A stretch of DNA of 64,000 nt, taken from Halovivax gelatinilyticus. GTDB lineage: Archaea > Halobacteriota > Halobacteria > Halobacteriales > Natrialbaceae. Made by a program: the position numbers and the translations under genes. Shown piece after piece: positions 24,611 through 33,434 of the stretch. Where the stretch lies: the NCBI RefSeq assembly GCF_024300625.1, contig NZ_CP101322.1, forward strand, positions 3,547,992 to 3,611,991, in the 5' to 3' direction. Numbering within the stretch: position 1 is the first letter of the stretch; every line of letters starts with the position of its first letter. Under the pieces are notes generated by a model that saw only the letters and a program-made list of their open reading frames with translations, was not told the DNA's origin and searched no databases.

Positions 24611-25459
24611 ATGAAGGCAGTCTGTGCAACCGATCTCTCAGCAGCGAGCGAGGCAACGATTCAGAACGAGACGTGTCTCGAATGTCTCGGACGCATCGGC
24701 GTCGAGAAGATGCACCTCGTGACCGTCGTTCCCGCGAACGTCCACGCGGGCATGCCCGGGATGGACTTCGAGGGCCGGCGAAAACGTGCGCTCAAACGAT
24801 ATCGTCGCGTCATCGAGGACGCCGGGTTCGACGTCGAGACCCACGTCGTCCGCGGAACGCCCCATCGGCGCATCAACGGCATCGCCGAGACCGTCGGCGC
24901 GGACCTCACGCTCGTCGGCTCTCGGGGAAAGAGTCCGCTCGAAAATCGGGTTATCGGTTCGACCGCGCGTAATCTCGCGCGAACGAGCGAGCGTCCGCTG
25001 CTCGTAAACCGGATCGAACGCGGGGTCGACGACCCCGAAGTGATGTACGAACACCTGTTCCGACGAATACTGTACGCGACCGACTTCTCCGCGAACGCGG
25101 AGGACGCGTTCGAGGCGTTCTCGTTCCTCCGTAACGCCACCCAGAAGGCGACGCTCGTCCACGTTCGAACCCCGAAAGATCCCGAACTGCCGGACGAGAT
25201 CGATCCCGAAGCGAAACTCGCCGAACTCGCCGGCCAGCTCGAAGAGTGGGGGATCGAAACGGAGACCGACGTCAGGGACGGTGATCCGGCCGACGAAATT
25301 CTCGCCGCGGAGGCCGAGTACGATCCAACGACCATTCTCGTCGGTTCGCGCGGCCACAGTCGGCTCCGCCGACTTCTACTCGGCAGCGTTTCAGAGGAGA
25401 TCGTCGCGAGAGCCGACGGGAACGTTCTCCTGGTGCCGCCAGGCGCCCACTCACGGTGA
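24611..25459 (+). CDS. tandem-domain universal stress protein, 282 aa
   Basis: Two UspA domains are present. The first begins MKAVCATDLSAASEATI and has the loop GSRGKSPLENRVIGS. The second begins at about residue 150 (FRRILYATDFSANAEDAF) and has GSRGHSRLRRLLLGS. The first domain contains a CLECLGRIG motif near residue 23, an unusual cysteine pair for a Usp. DFS openings and tandem form resemble Usp proteins linked to respiration or transport elsewhere. A thioredoxin gene follows 85 nt downstream with its own promoter. Confidence 0.9.
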   Translation: MKAVCATDLSAASEATIQNETCLECLGRIGVEKMHLVTVVPANVHAGMPGMDFEGRRKRALKRYRRVIEDAGFDVETHVVRGTPHRRINGIAETVGADLTLVGSRGKSPLENRVIGSTARNLARTSERPLLVNRIERGVDDPEVMYEHLFRRILYATDFSANAEDAFEAFSFLRNATQKATLVHVRTPKDPELPDEIDPEAKLAELAGQLEEWGIETETDVRDGDPADEILAAEAEYDPTTILVGSRGHSRLRRLLLGSVSEEIVARADGNVLLVPPGAHSR

Positions 25460-25487
25460 CGATGGACGCCACGACGTAGGAGTGAAA

Positions 25488-25521
25488 CTGTATTGTACTT
25501 TGAGTGCACAACTGTTATGTA
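25488..25521 (+). promoter_or_regulatory. promoter of second thioredoxin gene
   Basis: TGTTATGTAGG (25511-25521) is a TATA-like element about 25-30 nt before ATG 25545. Upstream of it, GTATTGTAC (25491-25499) resembles the GTATTGCAC core found before trxA and two sulfur genes, with one changed base. Confidence 0.35.
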
Positions 25522-25544
25522 GGCCTCGGCCGTACGAACTCGGT

Positions 25545-25982
25545 ATGAGCGACGCTATCGACGACGAACGAGAACGGATCAGAGAACAGAAACTGGCAGA
25601 TCTGAAGGCACAACTCGAGGGCGGATCGCGTCCACCTGCTTCGGATACGTCGAACGAGGAGTCCCCGTCGAATCCGATCGAAATCGACGGGCCAGACCAC
25701 CTCCAGTCGGTCGTCTCCGAGCATCCAGTCGTCCTCGTCGACTGTTACGCAGACTGGTGTGGCCCCTGCCAGATGCTCGAACCGACGATCGACGCGATCG
25801 CGTCGGAGACGAACGCGACCGTCGCGAAGGTCGACATCGACGCGAACCAGCGCCTGGCTCAGCAACTCGGCGTCCGCGGCGTCCCGACGTTGGTCCTCTA
25901 CGCGAACGGTGGGCCGAAAGAACGCCTGAGCGGCGTGCAAGATCGAGCGACGCTCGAAACGCTGATCGAACGCTACAGCTAA
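25545..25982 (+). CDS. thioredoxin with charged N-terminal extension, 145 aa
   Basis: The thioredoxin domain (residues about 45-145) has DWCGPCQMLEP and cis-proline loop RGVPTLVLY. The first 40 residues form a highly charged helix (DDERERIREQKLADLKAQLE) ahead of a Ser/Pro/Glu linker. That segment could mediate oligomerisation or binding to a partner; haloarchaeal thioredoxins with such an extension are known. It is cytoplasmic. Unlike trxA at 9697-10062 it has no reductase gene beside it. Confidence 0.9.
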   Translation: MSDAIDDERERIREQKLADLKAQLEGGSRPPASDTSNEESPSNPIEIDGPDHLQSVVSEHPVVLVDCYADWCGPCQMLEPTIDAIASETNATVAKVDIDANQRLAQQLGVRGVPTLVLYANGGPKERLSGVQDRATLETLIERYS

Positions 25983-26115
25983 CGAGGGCGGCTCACCGAT
26001 CCAACGTACCGCGTAGATCGATCTGGACGTCGATACTGGCGGTGGTTTCAGAAATGGACTGTGGGACCTGGCGGTGAATTCAGCGACGTACTTCGTAACG
26101 CTCCTACCCTACCGT

Positions 26116-27798
26116 TCAGTTCACGGTCTGACGTATCCGACGATCCGCATCAGACGAGGGGGTCTGCTCCTCGAAGGTGATTTCGAACCGAGCCCCGCCG
26201 GTCGCACTGTCCGTCACGGAAATCTCCCAGCCGTGGGCGCGCACAATTTCGCCGACTATTGCGAGGCCGAATCCTGTTCCATCCGTTTCCGTCGTAAAGC
26301 CGGACTCGAAGACCTGGTCTCGGCTTTCACGCGGGATTCCGGGTCCGTCGTCGGCGACGAAAACGCCCGCCGCCTCCTCCAGCGGGCCAACTCGAACGAT
26401 GACGTCTTCACCGCCGTGTTCGATGGCGTTTCGAAAGAGATTTTCGAGCAATTGTTGGAACCGATCCGGATCGGCAGTGAACGTACACTCGCCGTCAGTT
26501 TCCAGTGACGCCTCAGGCGTATCGGTCATCTTCCACGCCTGATGGCTCAGCGATCGAAGCGAGACGCCCTCCGTATCCGTGATCGATTGGCCCTGTCGAG
26601 CGAGCGTCAACAGGTCGTCGATCAACGTTTCCATCCGGTCTAGCGAATCAACAATCGCGTCGACGTGTTCAGGTTCGGCGTCCTCTCCGGCCATCTCCAC
26701 GTACCCCTGGGCGACGGAGAGGGGATTCCTGAGATCGTGTGATACCATGCTCGCAAATCGCTCCAGACGCTCGTTCTGGCGCTCCAGTTGCCGACGATAG
26801 TGCTCCCTGTCAGTCACATCAGTGATAGAGATGAACTGACCGAGATCGACCTGGCCGGCTTCGAATCGGGTCGACGTTACCTGATACGTCCGGCTGGTAC
26901 CCGTAGCGGGTTCATCACGTTCGAACACCGAAGGATCTTCGGTCATCGCCTCGGCGACGTCCGGGAGCACCGTCGCGAGCGGTCGACCCAGCGACTCGAC
27001 GGAAAGTCCACCAGCGAACAGGTCTCTGGCTCCTCGGTTGTAATCGCGAATACACCCAGCTTGGTCGAGAGCCAGGACGGGTTCGTCTCGTTGACCCGAA
27101 AGCCGGATCAATCGAAACTCCTCGAGATATATCGTGAGGACGCCGACGGCGAATATGGCGACGCCGATCGGGGAGTACGTCGTCTCGAGGAGATTCGTGC
27201 TACCGGTCGCCCCGATATCCAGCAAAACGGGGAGTCCGGTGACGCCGACGAGTGCGAACAGCGGCGTCGTATTAGCCGAAACCTGGATAAAGCGTTCGAC
27301 GAGCATGAAGATCCCGATAAACGCGAGGGCGTAGGCGAGACCCATCGTCACCCAGTGCAGTGGCTCGTGATGGATCATCAAGTGAGGGAACGGTTCGATC
27401 GCTGGTTCCGGCACGTAGTACAACCCGTGAAACGAATTCGTCACTTTGATCGCCGAAATAAGCAAGAACGTCACCACTGCTCCGACCCGAATTCGGGCGT
27501 TTCGGTGGAGTGAACGACCCGTATACGCAGAGCAGAAATAGAGCCACGGGCCGACGGCGGCGATACCCACGATCAACCCGACGACGTAAAACAGGTGCTG
27601 GAGTGACTGCCCGGACGCGGCCAGATAGCCGACGTGTGAAACGGACCACGCACCGGTTAATCTGAGTAACCACTGTAACCCCACCCGCGTCTCGTCGTGG
27701 TCGATACTCGAGGTCCGAGAGAACACGGCAATGCAAACGATCGCACTCGCTCCGAACGCAGCCACGTAACCCAGGTGGAGCAAGGTCGGATCACTCAC
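26116..27798 (-). CDS. sensor histidine kinase with seven-span N-terminal region and PAS domain, 560 aa
   Basis: Residues 1-225 form about seven spans (histidine-kinase N-terminal 7TM type). A PAS-like domain follows (about 238-330, DEPVLALDQAGCIRDYNRGA), then a HisKA helix with phospho-acceptor SHDLRNPL (His354) and a HATPase domain with ENLFRNAIEHG, DDGPGIP and GTGFGLAI. It would autophosphorylate on sensing a membrane or cytoplasmic signal; no response regulator gene is adjacent, so the partner is elsewhere. A strong hairpin lies 32 nt before the start. Confidence 0.92.
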   Translation of the reverse strand: MSDPTLLHLGYVAAFGASAIVCIAVFSRTSSIDHDETRVGLQWLLRLTGAWSVSHVGYLAASGQSLQHLFYVVGLIVGIAAVGPWLYFCSAYTGRSLHRNARIRVGAVVTFLLISAIKVTNSFHGLYYVPEPAIEPFPHLMIHHEPLHWVTMGLAYALAFIGIFMLVERFIQVSANTTPLFALVGVTGLPVLLDIGATGSTNLLETTYSPIGVAIFAVGVLTIYLEEFRLIRLSGQRDEPVLALDQAGCIRDYNRGARDLFAGGLSVESLGRPLATVLPDVAEAMTEDPSVFERDEPATGTSRTYQVTSTRFEAGQVDLGQFISITDVTDREHYRRQLERQNERLERFASMVSHDLRNPLSVAQGYVEMAGEDAEPEHVDAIVDSLDRMETLIDDLLTLARQGQSITDTEGVSLRSLSHQAWKMTDTPEASLETDGECTFTADPDRFQQLLENLFRNAIEHGGEDVIVRVGPLEEAAGVFVADDGPGIPRESRDQVFESGFTTETDGTGFGLAIVGEIVRAHGWEISVTDSATGGARFEITFEEQTPSSDADRRIRQTVN

Positions 27799-27829
27799 AG
27801 GTAACGACCCTCACGGATACCTAACAGAA

Positions 27830-27857
27830 CACCCATTCTGGTACTTCAGGATGGGTG
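27830..27857. repeat. 28-nt hairpin in the 484-nt gene-free gap
   Basis: CACCCATTCTG (27830-27840) pairs with CAGGATGGGTG (27847-27857) around a 6-nt loop, an 11-bp stem with one G-T pair. It lies in the gap 27799-28282, which otherwise holds no gene I can support, only a short CAGCGCTG palindrome further on. It could be an operator for the kinase gene, an mRNA hairpin or the end of a lost element. Confidence 0.5.
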
Positions 27858-28291
27858 CGATGGTCGTAAATCCACCGGCCACCCTGCAATTTCAGCGCTG
27901 CAGCTATCGTCGACCCGTCTTCCCGGACGCTACATCAGCTCTATAATCAGATTCTCGACACAGGGACGTTCCTGTCGAGAAGATGTTGATCACGTACGAC
28001 CAATCTTCCGTTGGCCACGAAATCACTCGGTTGTCCACTCTTTTGGGGCCGGCCGTCCACGTTCGTCCGACGAGTATCACTGGCCGTCAGAGGCGAGCAT
28101 CGTTCGATAGAAATCATGGAGGTGACACCGTGAGAGTTGAAGCCGCTGATGACACTCCCGGGAGGCTACTAACAGCTTTACTACGGTGGAAAAGTTAGCA
28201 CCAACGATAGTCGAACACCATCACCACGTTGGCGGATTGTAGGTGTCGAGGCGTGTCAGGTCGTGTATAGACGGAGTCAGCGGTGAATCAA

Positions 28292-30697
28292 ATGCGTCCG
28301 AATAATGAGAACGGTGGACGAATTGTTGGCCTCCTGCTCGTCATCTTTCTGGTGGCAGTAGGAACGCTGCTACTCCCGATCGCCGTCACCGCCATATTAG
28401 TGAGTATGCTGCCGATAGTACACCCCGGTGGCATCGTCGTCTTCGTCGTCACCTCGATTCTCGCTTTTTCAGCCATACTCGTCATCCTCTACATCGGAAT
28501 CTGGGACCAACTGTCCGGCACGGGAGTCGAGGGGCCGTTACTCGCTGGAATGCTGGCACTGTATCTCGCCTGGGGAATTATCCTCGGCGGACTGGCGGCC
28601 ACGGAGCTGTGGTATCTGGCGATTCTCGACATAGCCACCGCCACGCTAGACTCACCTCTCTGGATGGCAGTACTGGTTCTGTTCGCCCTCTGGGTCGGGA
28701 TATTCGGACGCGCCGTGATACAATTCGTCGGTGAGGAGGCCGCAACCGATGCGACGATCATTTCGCTCGTTGATTCCCCCCGGGAACGCGTCGCGGTTGC
28801 GATCGGTGCTGCGTTGCTTTCGGGCTTCGCGCTCGGGTTGTTCGTCTTCGCCGCCGCGGATTCTCTCGGACCACAGGTAGAAACTGTGGTATCGATCCCG
28901 GCATGGCTGCAGATTCTGGTCATACTGGTACTGGCCATCGTCGTCTTCTGGCTGGGAACGACGCTAGCGCGTGCAACCGCTCGATTGCTCGAATCACCCG
29001 AACGAGACGGCGACGATGGTTCGAGGACTGACGATTCGTGGGTTACGTTCAGCGTCTTTCGCTGGGGCGACGGCACCGTTCGGCTCACCTCCGACGCACT
29101 CCCCTCTGGGCCGAGATCCGAAACGGCAGATCCGCCAGACGAATCACCACCGACGCGCCTGACCGGACCACCCGGCTCTGGCGCTGGTTGGCCCTCGCTC
29201 GTCGTCGGTGGAGGCATCGGAATCGCGTTCATCGCGGGGAGTATCCGACTCTTCGAGGCGGTCGGACCGACAACCGTCGGTCAGTGGATGGTGCTATTGC
29301 TGGCAATCGGCGCCCTCGCAGCCGTTCTCTCCTGGCTTTACGGCGTTCTCGACCGACAGCGGCTACGAGTAGTGTCACGCAGACGACTGCGCGACCACGT
29401 CGCCATCGGATTCGTCGTAGCCGCGTTCGCCGTCGGCAGCGTCTGGCTTCTCCAGCCAGTTGTCGCCGGATGGGTTGGTCCGGTCGACGATACCGTCCTC
29501 ATCACTGGCGCCCTCGTTCTTTCCGGGATCGGACTCGTCGCGATTCTTCTCCACCCTCGGAGTCGATTTTCGACGTCACGAACGGAAGCCGACAAACAGT
29601 CGTATCGGAATACGAGCGGAGCGTATCGACAGTGGCTCGCCCACCAGCAGAGGTGGTTCGACGAAGCCAGCGGGTCGACCGATCCGGTGGTAAACGAAGC
29701 CGCGAGGAAGGGAATAGCTTCGATCGAGACGGCCGTTGAGTACCTAAACGAGGCGGAACATCGGATCGACGCCGGTGACCCGGCGGGATTTTACGTTCAA
29801 TTCTACCACGCGAGGCGATACAAAGCGAACATCTTCTATTACAAGGACAGAGTGAGAGAGCGGTCGTCTCGTAAAGCGATCAACGGTGACGGGACGAACG
29901 CTACCAGGAGCGATGGAAGGAACCAGACTGAGTCCGAGGGCGACCCCGCGCAACGCCGCGGCGAACCGGCCGTCGAGAAACGCTACCAACCCGAAAGCGA
30001 CCTCGAATCGTTTGCGAGGGAACTCGAAATCGACGTCCAACAACTTCCGAGCCACGTCCGTAAAGAAGCAGAATCATTCAGTGAAATCGCTCGCGGGCGG
30101 TACGAGTCATCGGCCTCCATCGAGAACGTCCGACGGGTTCAGGGTATTATTCAGAGTTACGAACTGTCGGAACTCGAACAGCAACGAAACACGGAGAAGC
30201 AACTCCGCTTCTGGATCGTGTCGATCGGCGTCATCGGATTTGTCCCCGGCGTAGCAGCAATCCTCGGCTTCGATATCCTCCCGGAGGTGTTCGATGAACC
30301 CGGCTTCGCTCCGTCGACACTGCTCGCCGTCATCATTGCCGGGTCGCTCGGTGCGGCGGTCAGCAGCCTTCAGAACTGGCGCAACATAGCCGAACCCATC
30401 GACCAGACCGAGGTCTCGGCCGTTCCACAGCTCACCCCGGCGACGATACTCCTGCCCGAACTCGCGTTCAGCCGGATATTGATCGGTGCGATCGGTGCGC
30501 TGACCTTTTACTTCGCGTTACTAAGCGACCTCGTCGTTCCGATCGATGCCGGTACCATCGAGATTCCGTTGCTTCTTCTGGTCTCGTTCGCCGCAGGATT
30601 CCTTGAACGACTCTTCCCAAGTACGCTCGAAAAGTTGCTCGACTCGACGTCCACGAAAGATAGCGAGAAGAGCGCAACCGGTGAGAAAAACAACTGA
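28292..30697 (+). CDS. large polytopic membrane protein of unknown function, about 801 aa
   Basis: Six hydrophobic spans fill residues 10-230. A polar stretch follows (about 235-300), then four more spans (about 300-425), a soluble, charged and helical region of about 220 residues (430-655) and four more spans near the end. The soluble part has EAARKGIASIETAVEYLNEA, YHARRYKANIFYYKDR and a helix with ERLE/ELEQQRNTEKQ, suggesting a coiled coil. The last part contains LGAAVSSLQNWRN and SFAAGFLERLFPS. TATAG at 28266 is about 25 nt before ATG 28292, so the mRNA is probably leaderless; GTG 28283 is the alternative start. No family is recognised. Confidence 0.8.
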   Translation: MRPNNENGGRIVGLLLVIFLVAVGTLLLPIAVTAILVSMLPIVHPGGIVVFVVTSILAFSAILVILYIGIWDQLSGTGVEGPLLAGMLALYLAWGIILGGLAATELWYLAILDIATATLDSPLWMAVLVLFALWVGIFGRAVIQFVGEEAATDATIISLVDSPRERVAVAIGAALLSGFALGLFVFAAADSLGPQVETVVSIPAWLQILVILVLAIVVFWLGTTLARATARLLESPERDGDDGSRTDDSWVTFSVFRWGDGTVRLTSDALPSGPRSETADPPDESPPTRLTGPPGSGAGWPSLVVGGGIGIAFIAGSIRLFEAVGPTTVGQWMVLLLAIGALAAVLSWLYGVLDRQRLRVVSRRRLRDHVAIGFVVAAFAVGSVWLLQPVVAGWVGPVDDTVLITGALVLSGIGLVAILLHPRSRFSTSRTEADKQSYRNTSGAYRQWLAHQQRWFDEASGSTDPVVNEAARKGIASIETAVEYLNEAEHRIDAGDPAGFYVQFYHARRYKANIFYYKDRVRERSSRKAINGDGTNATRSDGRNQTESEGDPAQRRGEPAVEKRYQPESDLESFARELEIDVQQLPSHVRKEAESFSEIARGRYESSASIENVRRVQGIIQSYELSELEQQRNTEKQLRFWIVSIGVIGFVPGVAAILGFDILPEVFDEPGFAPSTLLAVIIAGSLGAAVSSLQNWRNIAEPIDQTEVSAVPQLTPATILLPELAFSRILIGAIGALTFYFALLSDLVVPIDAGTIEIPLLLLVSFAAGFLERLFPSTLEKLLDSTSTKDSEKSATGEKNN

Positions 30698-30704
30698 GAG
30701 TTCG

Positions 30705-31166
30705 TTAGTCAGCACCAGCGGGCATCGTCTCCGAAGCGTCCTGCTGACTTCGCCAGACGCCCTGGATGTACGCGCCGACGAACATGCCAGCGAGCGCCCA
30801 GAGGATCGTCACGTTTCCGACGCCGAGACTGGCGTAGGCGGCCCCGGGACAGATTCCCGACAGCCCCCAGCCGACGCCGAAGATCGCGCCACCTATGAGT
30901 ACGTTTCGGTCGAACGATTTCAGACGGCGACCGTAGGCGTCTCCCGTGAGCGGCGCGTCGTCGAGAAGACGGGGTATCAGCCCGAAGGCGAGGCCGGTGA
31001 CGACCGCTGCGCCACCCATTACGAACAACAGCCCGAAGTCCTCGAACTGGAGGAAGTTCAGGACGACCTCCGGGCGAGCCATGTGACTGAACCCGAGGCC
31101 GAACCCGAAGATCAGGCCGCCGACGAAGATCAGCGGCATGAACAGGGGATGACGGTGTTCCATCAT
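30705..31166 (-). CDS. YeeE/YedE-type sulfur transport protein (DUF6691-like half), 153 aa
   Basis: Four spans carry GLIFGFGLGFSHMARPEVVL near the N-terminus and GWGLSGICPGAAYASLG near residue 108. The SGxCPG signature with its cysteine is typical of YeeE/YedE (TsuA-related) proteins, in which membrane cysteines relay thiosulfate sulfur. In this split form it pairs with the larger half encoded 2 nt upstream at 31169. A double ATG start (31166/31163) is present. It is the last gene of the operon rhodanese-MBL, YeeE-A, YeeE-B. Confidence 0.87.
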   Translation of the reverse strand: MMEHRHPLFMPLIFVGGLIFGFGLGFSHMARPEVVLNFLQFEDFGLLFVMGGAAVVTGLAFGLIPRLLDDAPLTGDAYGRRLKSFDRNVLIGGAIFGVGWGLSGICPGAAYASLGVGNVTILWALAGMFVGAYIQGVWRSQQDASETMPAGAD

Positions 31167-31168
31167 GG

Positions 31169-31726
31169 TTACGGACTCACCTCAAGGGCCATCACGATCT
31201 GTGCCGTTCCGATCGCCACGGCGAGAAACGTGATCACGCCGACGATCGAGGTTTTCGACGCCGATCCGACGCCACAGACGCCGTGACCGGAGGTACAACC
31301 CTTGCCGATACGGGTGCCGATCCCGACGAGGATGCCGCCGAGGAATAACCGCCAGGGCTGAACGTCGGTCAGCCAGAGCGTCAGTCCGCCGATATCGTAC
31401 GTGCTACCGGTGGATCCGGACTGATAGAGACCGCTCGTGAGTACTCCCGACTGGAACGTCAGGGCGTACACTGCCGCGCCGGCGACGATGCCCAACGTGA
31501 ACACGATCCGCCAGTCTCTGGAGGAGACGTATCGCTGGAATCGCGACTGTTCTGAGACGTAGCTGAGCGTCGACTCGAGGAACGTGCTCGCGCCGGCGGC
31601 GATCCCCGTTCCGACGTAGATGACGACGGCACCGAGTCCGACGAGTAACCCGCCGACGGCGTACCGGCTGACGCCGTTGGGAAAGAGTGTCTCGTACAGT
31701 CCCGGGTCGATGAATTCAGTTACCAT
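31169..31726 (-). CDS. YeeE/YedE-type sulfur transport protein, 185 aa
   Basis: Spans are visible at about 21-45, 72-95, 124-140 and 160-180. The hallmark is GIGTRIGKGCTSGHGVCGV (about residue 136), which has two cysteines as in thiosulfate-importing TsuA/YeeE proteins. It works with the DUF6691-like half encoded just downstream. Being behind a rhodanese-MBL gene, it probably brings in thiosulfate or a related sulfane-sulfur compound for that enzyme (inference). The gap to the rhodanese-MBL gene is 15 nt. Confidence 0.87.
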   Translation of the reverse strand: MVTEFIDPGLYETLFPNGVSRYAVGGLLVGLGAVVIYVGTGIAAGASTFLESTLSYVSEQSRFQRYVSSRDWRIVFTLGIVAGAAVYALTFQSGVLTSGLYQSGSTGSTYDIGGLTLWLTDVQPWRLFLGGILVGIGTRIGKGCTSGHGVCGVGSASKTSIVGVITFLAVAIGTAQIVMALEVSP

Positions 31727-31741
31727 CCGGATCTACTGGAG

Positions 31742-32935
31742 TCAGTCACCGGCCAGCGATTCCTGGCTTGCGGCGCAGTTGTTCGGGCCGAGTTCGAGTT
31801 CGAAGGCCTCCTCGTCGTCGGCCTCGCGCTGGCCGAGGTTCGTCGCGATGATATCCTCGTAATTGGCCGGCCGAGGGGGCATGTTCGAGAGGATCAGGTC
31901 GACGAACTCGTCTTCGTCCATCGTGAGCGCCTCCATCGTGTCGACGAGCTGGCCGATCGGTGCCGTGTAGGTACCGTCATCGGCGGGTTCTGCGGCGTCG
32001 CTGTAGTGAGCACCGCCGATCAGCGTGTCCTCAGGGAGCGACAGCACCCGCTCCTGGAGCGACTCGTAGAGCTGTGCGGCGGCCTCCGGTGCGCCGTCGT
32101 CGCCCTCTTCGAGATCGGGTCGGGCGACGCTCTCGACGAATAAGCCGTCGCCGGTCGCGAGCAGCCCGCCGTCGACGAGGTACGATGTCATCCCGGAGGT
32201 GTGTCCGGGCGTGTAGACGGTCTCGATCGTCGCGTCGCCGACGGTGAACTCGTCGCCATCGTCTGCCACCGTCAGCTCGTCTGCGTACGTGACTCCGCGG
32301 TCGACCGACGCGTCGGGGATGACGCCCTCGACACCGCGTTCGGCGAGCGTGCGAACGCCCGAGAGGTGGTCCGCGTGAATGTGGGTGTCGATCGCGTACG
32401 TCAGGTCGACGCCGAGTTCGTCTGCGTCAGCGAGGTACCGATCGGTGAACGCCCGTAGCGGATCGACAATCGCGGCCTCGTCGCCGTCGACGAGGAGGTA
32501 GCCGAGGCAGCCGCTAGATGGGCGCTGGTACTGGTAGAGTGTCCCCGACCCCTCGTACTGAGAGACCTCGACGCGCTCGTAGATGCGCGCCCAGCCGTTC
32601 ATTCCGTCTTCGAGGTGATCGACGTCGTAGCCGAGTTCTTTGAGCGTTCCAGCGACGAATTCGCTGGCTCCGCCCTTCGCACAGAGAACCGTTATTTGGT
32701 CGTCGTCCGGAATCTGTGCAAGAATGTCTTCGTCGAGATCCTCGTCGAGGAATTCGAAGTACGGAACGTTGATCGTGGAGACGTTCTCGCCGTCGATCCG
32801 CCACTCTTCGAAGTCCGATTGCATTCGAGCGTCGAGAATCGTTACGTCCTCACCCGCGTCGATTCGGGCTTTCAGTTCGTCGGGGGCGATCGATTCGACC
32901 GCAACGTCTGGTGTTGGAAAGTCCATGTCTTCCAT
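31742..32935 (-). CDS. rhodanese-MBL-fold fusion, persulfide dioxygenase-like, 397 aa
   Basis: The rhodanese domain (about 1-125) has catalytic-loop cysteine TVLCAKGGASE. The MBL domain follows with THIHADHLSG, VYTPGHTSGM and ATGDGLFVESVARPDL. The protein ends with LELGPNNCAASQESLAGD, sharing GPNNCAA with the enzyme at 10653-11792. ATG 32935 has GAGGTG six bases before it; a second ATG lies at 32926. It heads an operon with the two YeeE/YedE halves, so imported sulfane sulfur can be oxidised directly. The reaction is inferred from ETHE1-type relatives. Confidence 0.87.
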   Translation of the reverse strand: MEDMDFPTPDVAVESIAPDELKARIDAGEDVTILDARMQSDFEEWRIDGENVSTINVPYFEFLDEDLDEDILAQIPDDDQITVLCAKGGASEFVAGTLKELGYDVDHLEDGMNGWARIYERVEVSQYEGSGTLYQYQRPSSGCLGYLLVDGDEAAIVDPLRAFTDRYLADADELGVDLTYAIDTHIHADHLSGVRTLAERGVEGVIPDASVDRGVTYADELTVADDGDEFTVGDATIETVYTPGHTSGMTSYLVDGGLLATGDGLFVESVARPDLEEGDDGAPEAAAQLYESLQERVLSLPEDTLIGGAHYSDAAEPADDGTYTAPIGQLVDTMEALTMDEDEFVDLILSNMPPRPANYEDIIATNLGQREADDEEAFELELGPNNCAASQESLAGD

Positions 32936-33187
32936 GTTGTACACCTCACCGTACCGGGCCGGACCACATAAGAGTTTTCATAGAATTTCCCCTACTGTGC
33001 AATACTACTGAGCCCTCGATGATGATAGACCGGCTCTAAACGCACGTTAGATGCAATAAGATGAATCCTCCCACATAATTTGATACCCTCAATAGTGCGG
33101 TTGTCCACTACACGCCCAATAATCGATACGCTTTTATGGCCCGGTACGATATTGTGTGATAGCTCCAATACAGAGCATCGATACAAC
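32936..33187. promoter_or_regulatory. divergent promoter with shared 14-mer at 32994-33007
   Basis: Read toward the rhodanese-MBL gene, 33007-32994 is TAGTATTGCACAGT, identical to 35702-35715. A TATA-like TTCTATGAAAA lies at 32987-32977. Toward tusA, TTTTATGG (33132-33139) may be TATA, and ATATTGTG (33149-33156) is a half of the palindrome at 10635. The region is AT-rich and has no gene. Confidence 0.6.
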
Positions 33188-33433
33188 ATGAGTTCACAAT
33201 ACGACGTAACCGAGACGCTAGACGTGAAAGGACTGTCCTGCCCGATGCCGATCGTGAAGACGAAGGGCGCGGTCGACGACCTCGAAGACGGAGACGTACT
33301 CGAAGTCATCTCGACCGACTCCGGTAGCATGAGCGATATCAAAGGCTGGGCCGAGGGAACCGACGGCGTCGCCTTGCTCGATCAGACCGAAGACGACGAC
33401 CTGTACGTCCACTACGTCGAGAAAACCGCGTAA
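33188..33433 (+). CDS. tusA: TusA-family sulfurtransferase, 81 aa
   Basis: This small soluble protein has the family signature LSCPMPIVKTKGAV (CPxP with Cys at about residue 18), the cysteine that carries persulfide sulfur between partners. Size and the two-alpha, four-beta pattern fit TusA. It is followed 1 nt later by a DsrE2-like gene, the classic TusA-DsrE sulfur relay pair. Divergent from the rhodanese-MBL-YeeE operon, it likely takes sulfur from that system to biosynthesis or oxidation (inference). Confidence 0.92.
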   Translation: MSSQYDVTETLDVKGLSCPMPIVKTKGAVDDLEDGDVLEVISTDSGSMSDIKGWAEGTDGVALLDQTEDDDLYVHYVEKTA

Positions 33434-33434
33434 G

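Noticed and set aside
27983-28198. 71-residue forward frame in the gap before the large membrane protein
   Set aside because: No ribosome-binding site, no domain, and mixed codon usage; treated as non-coding.
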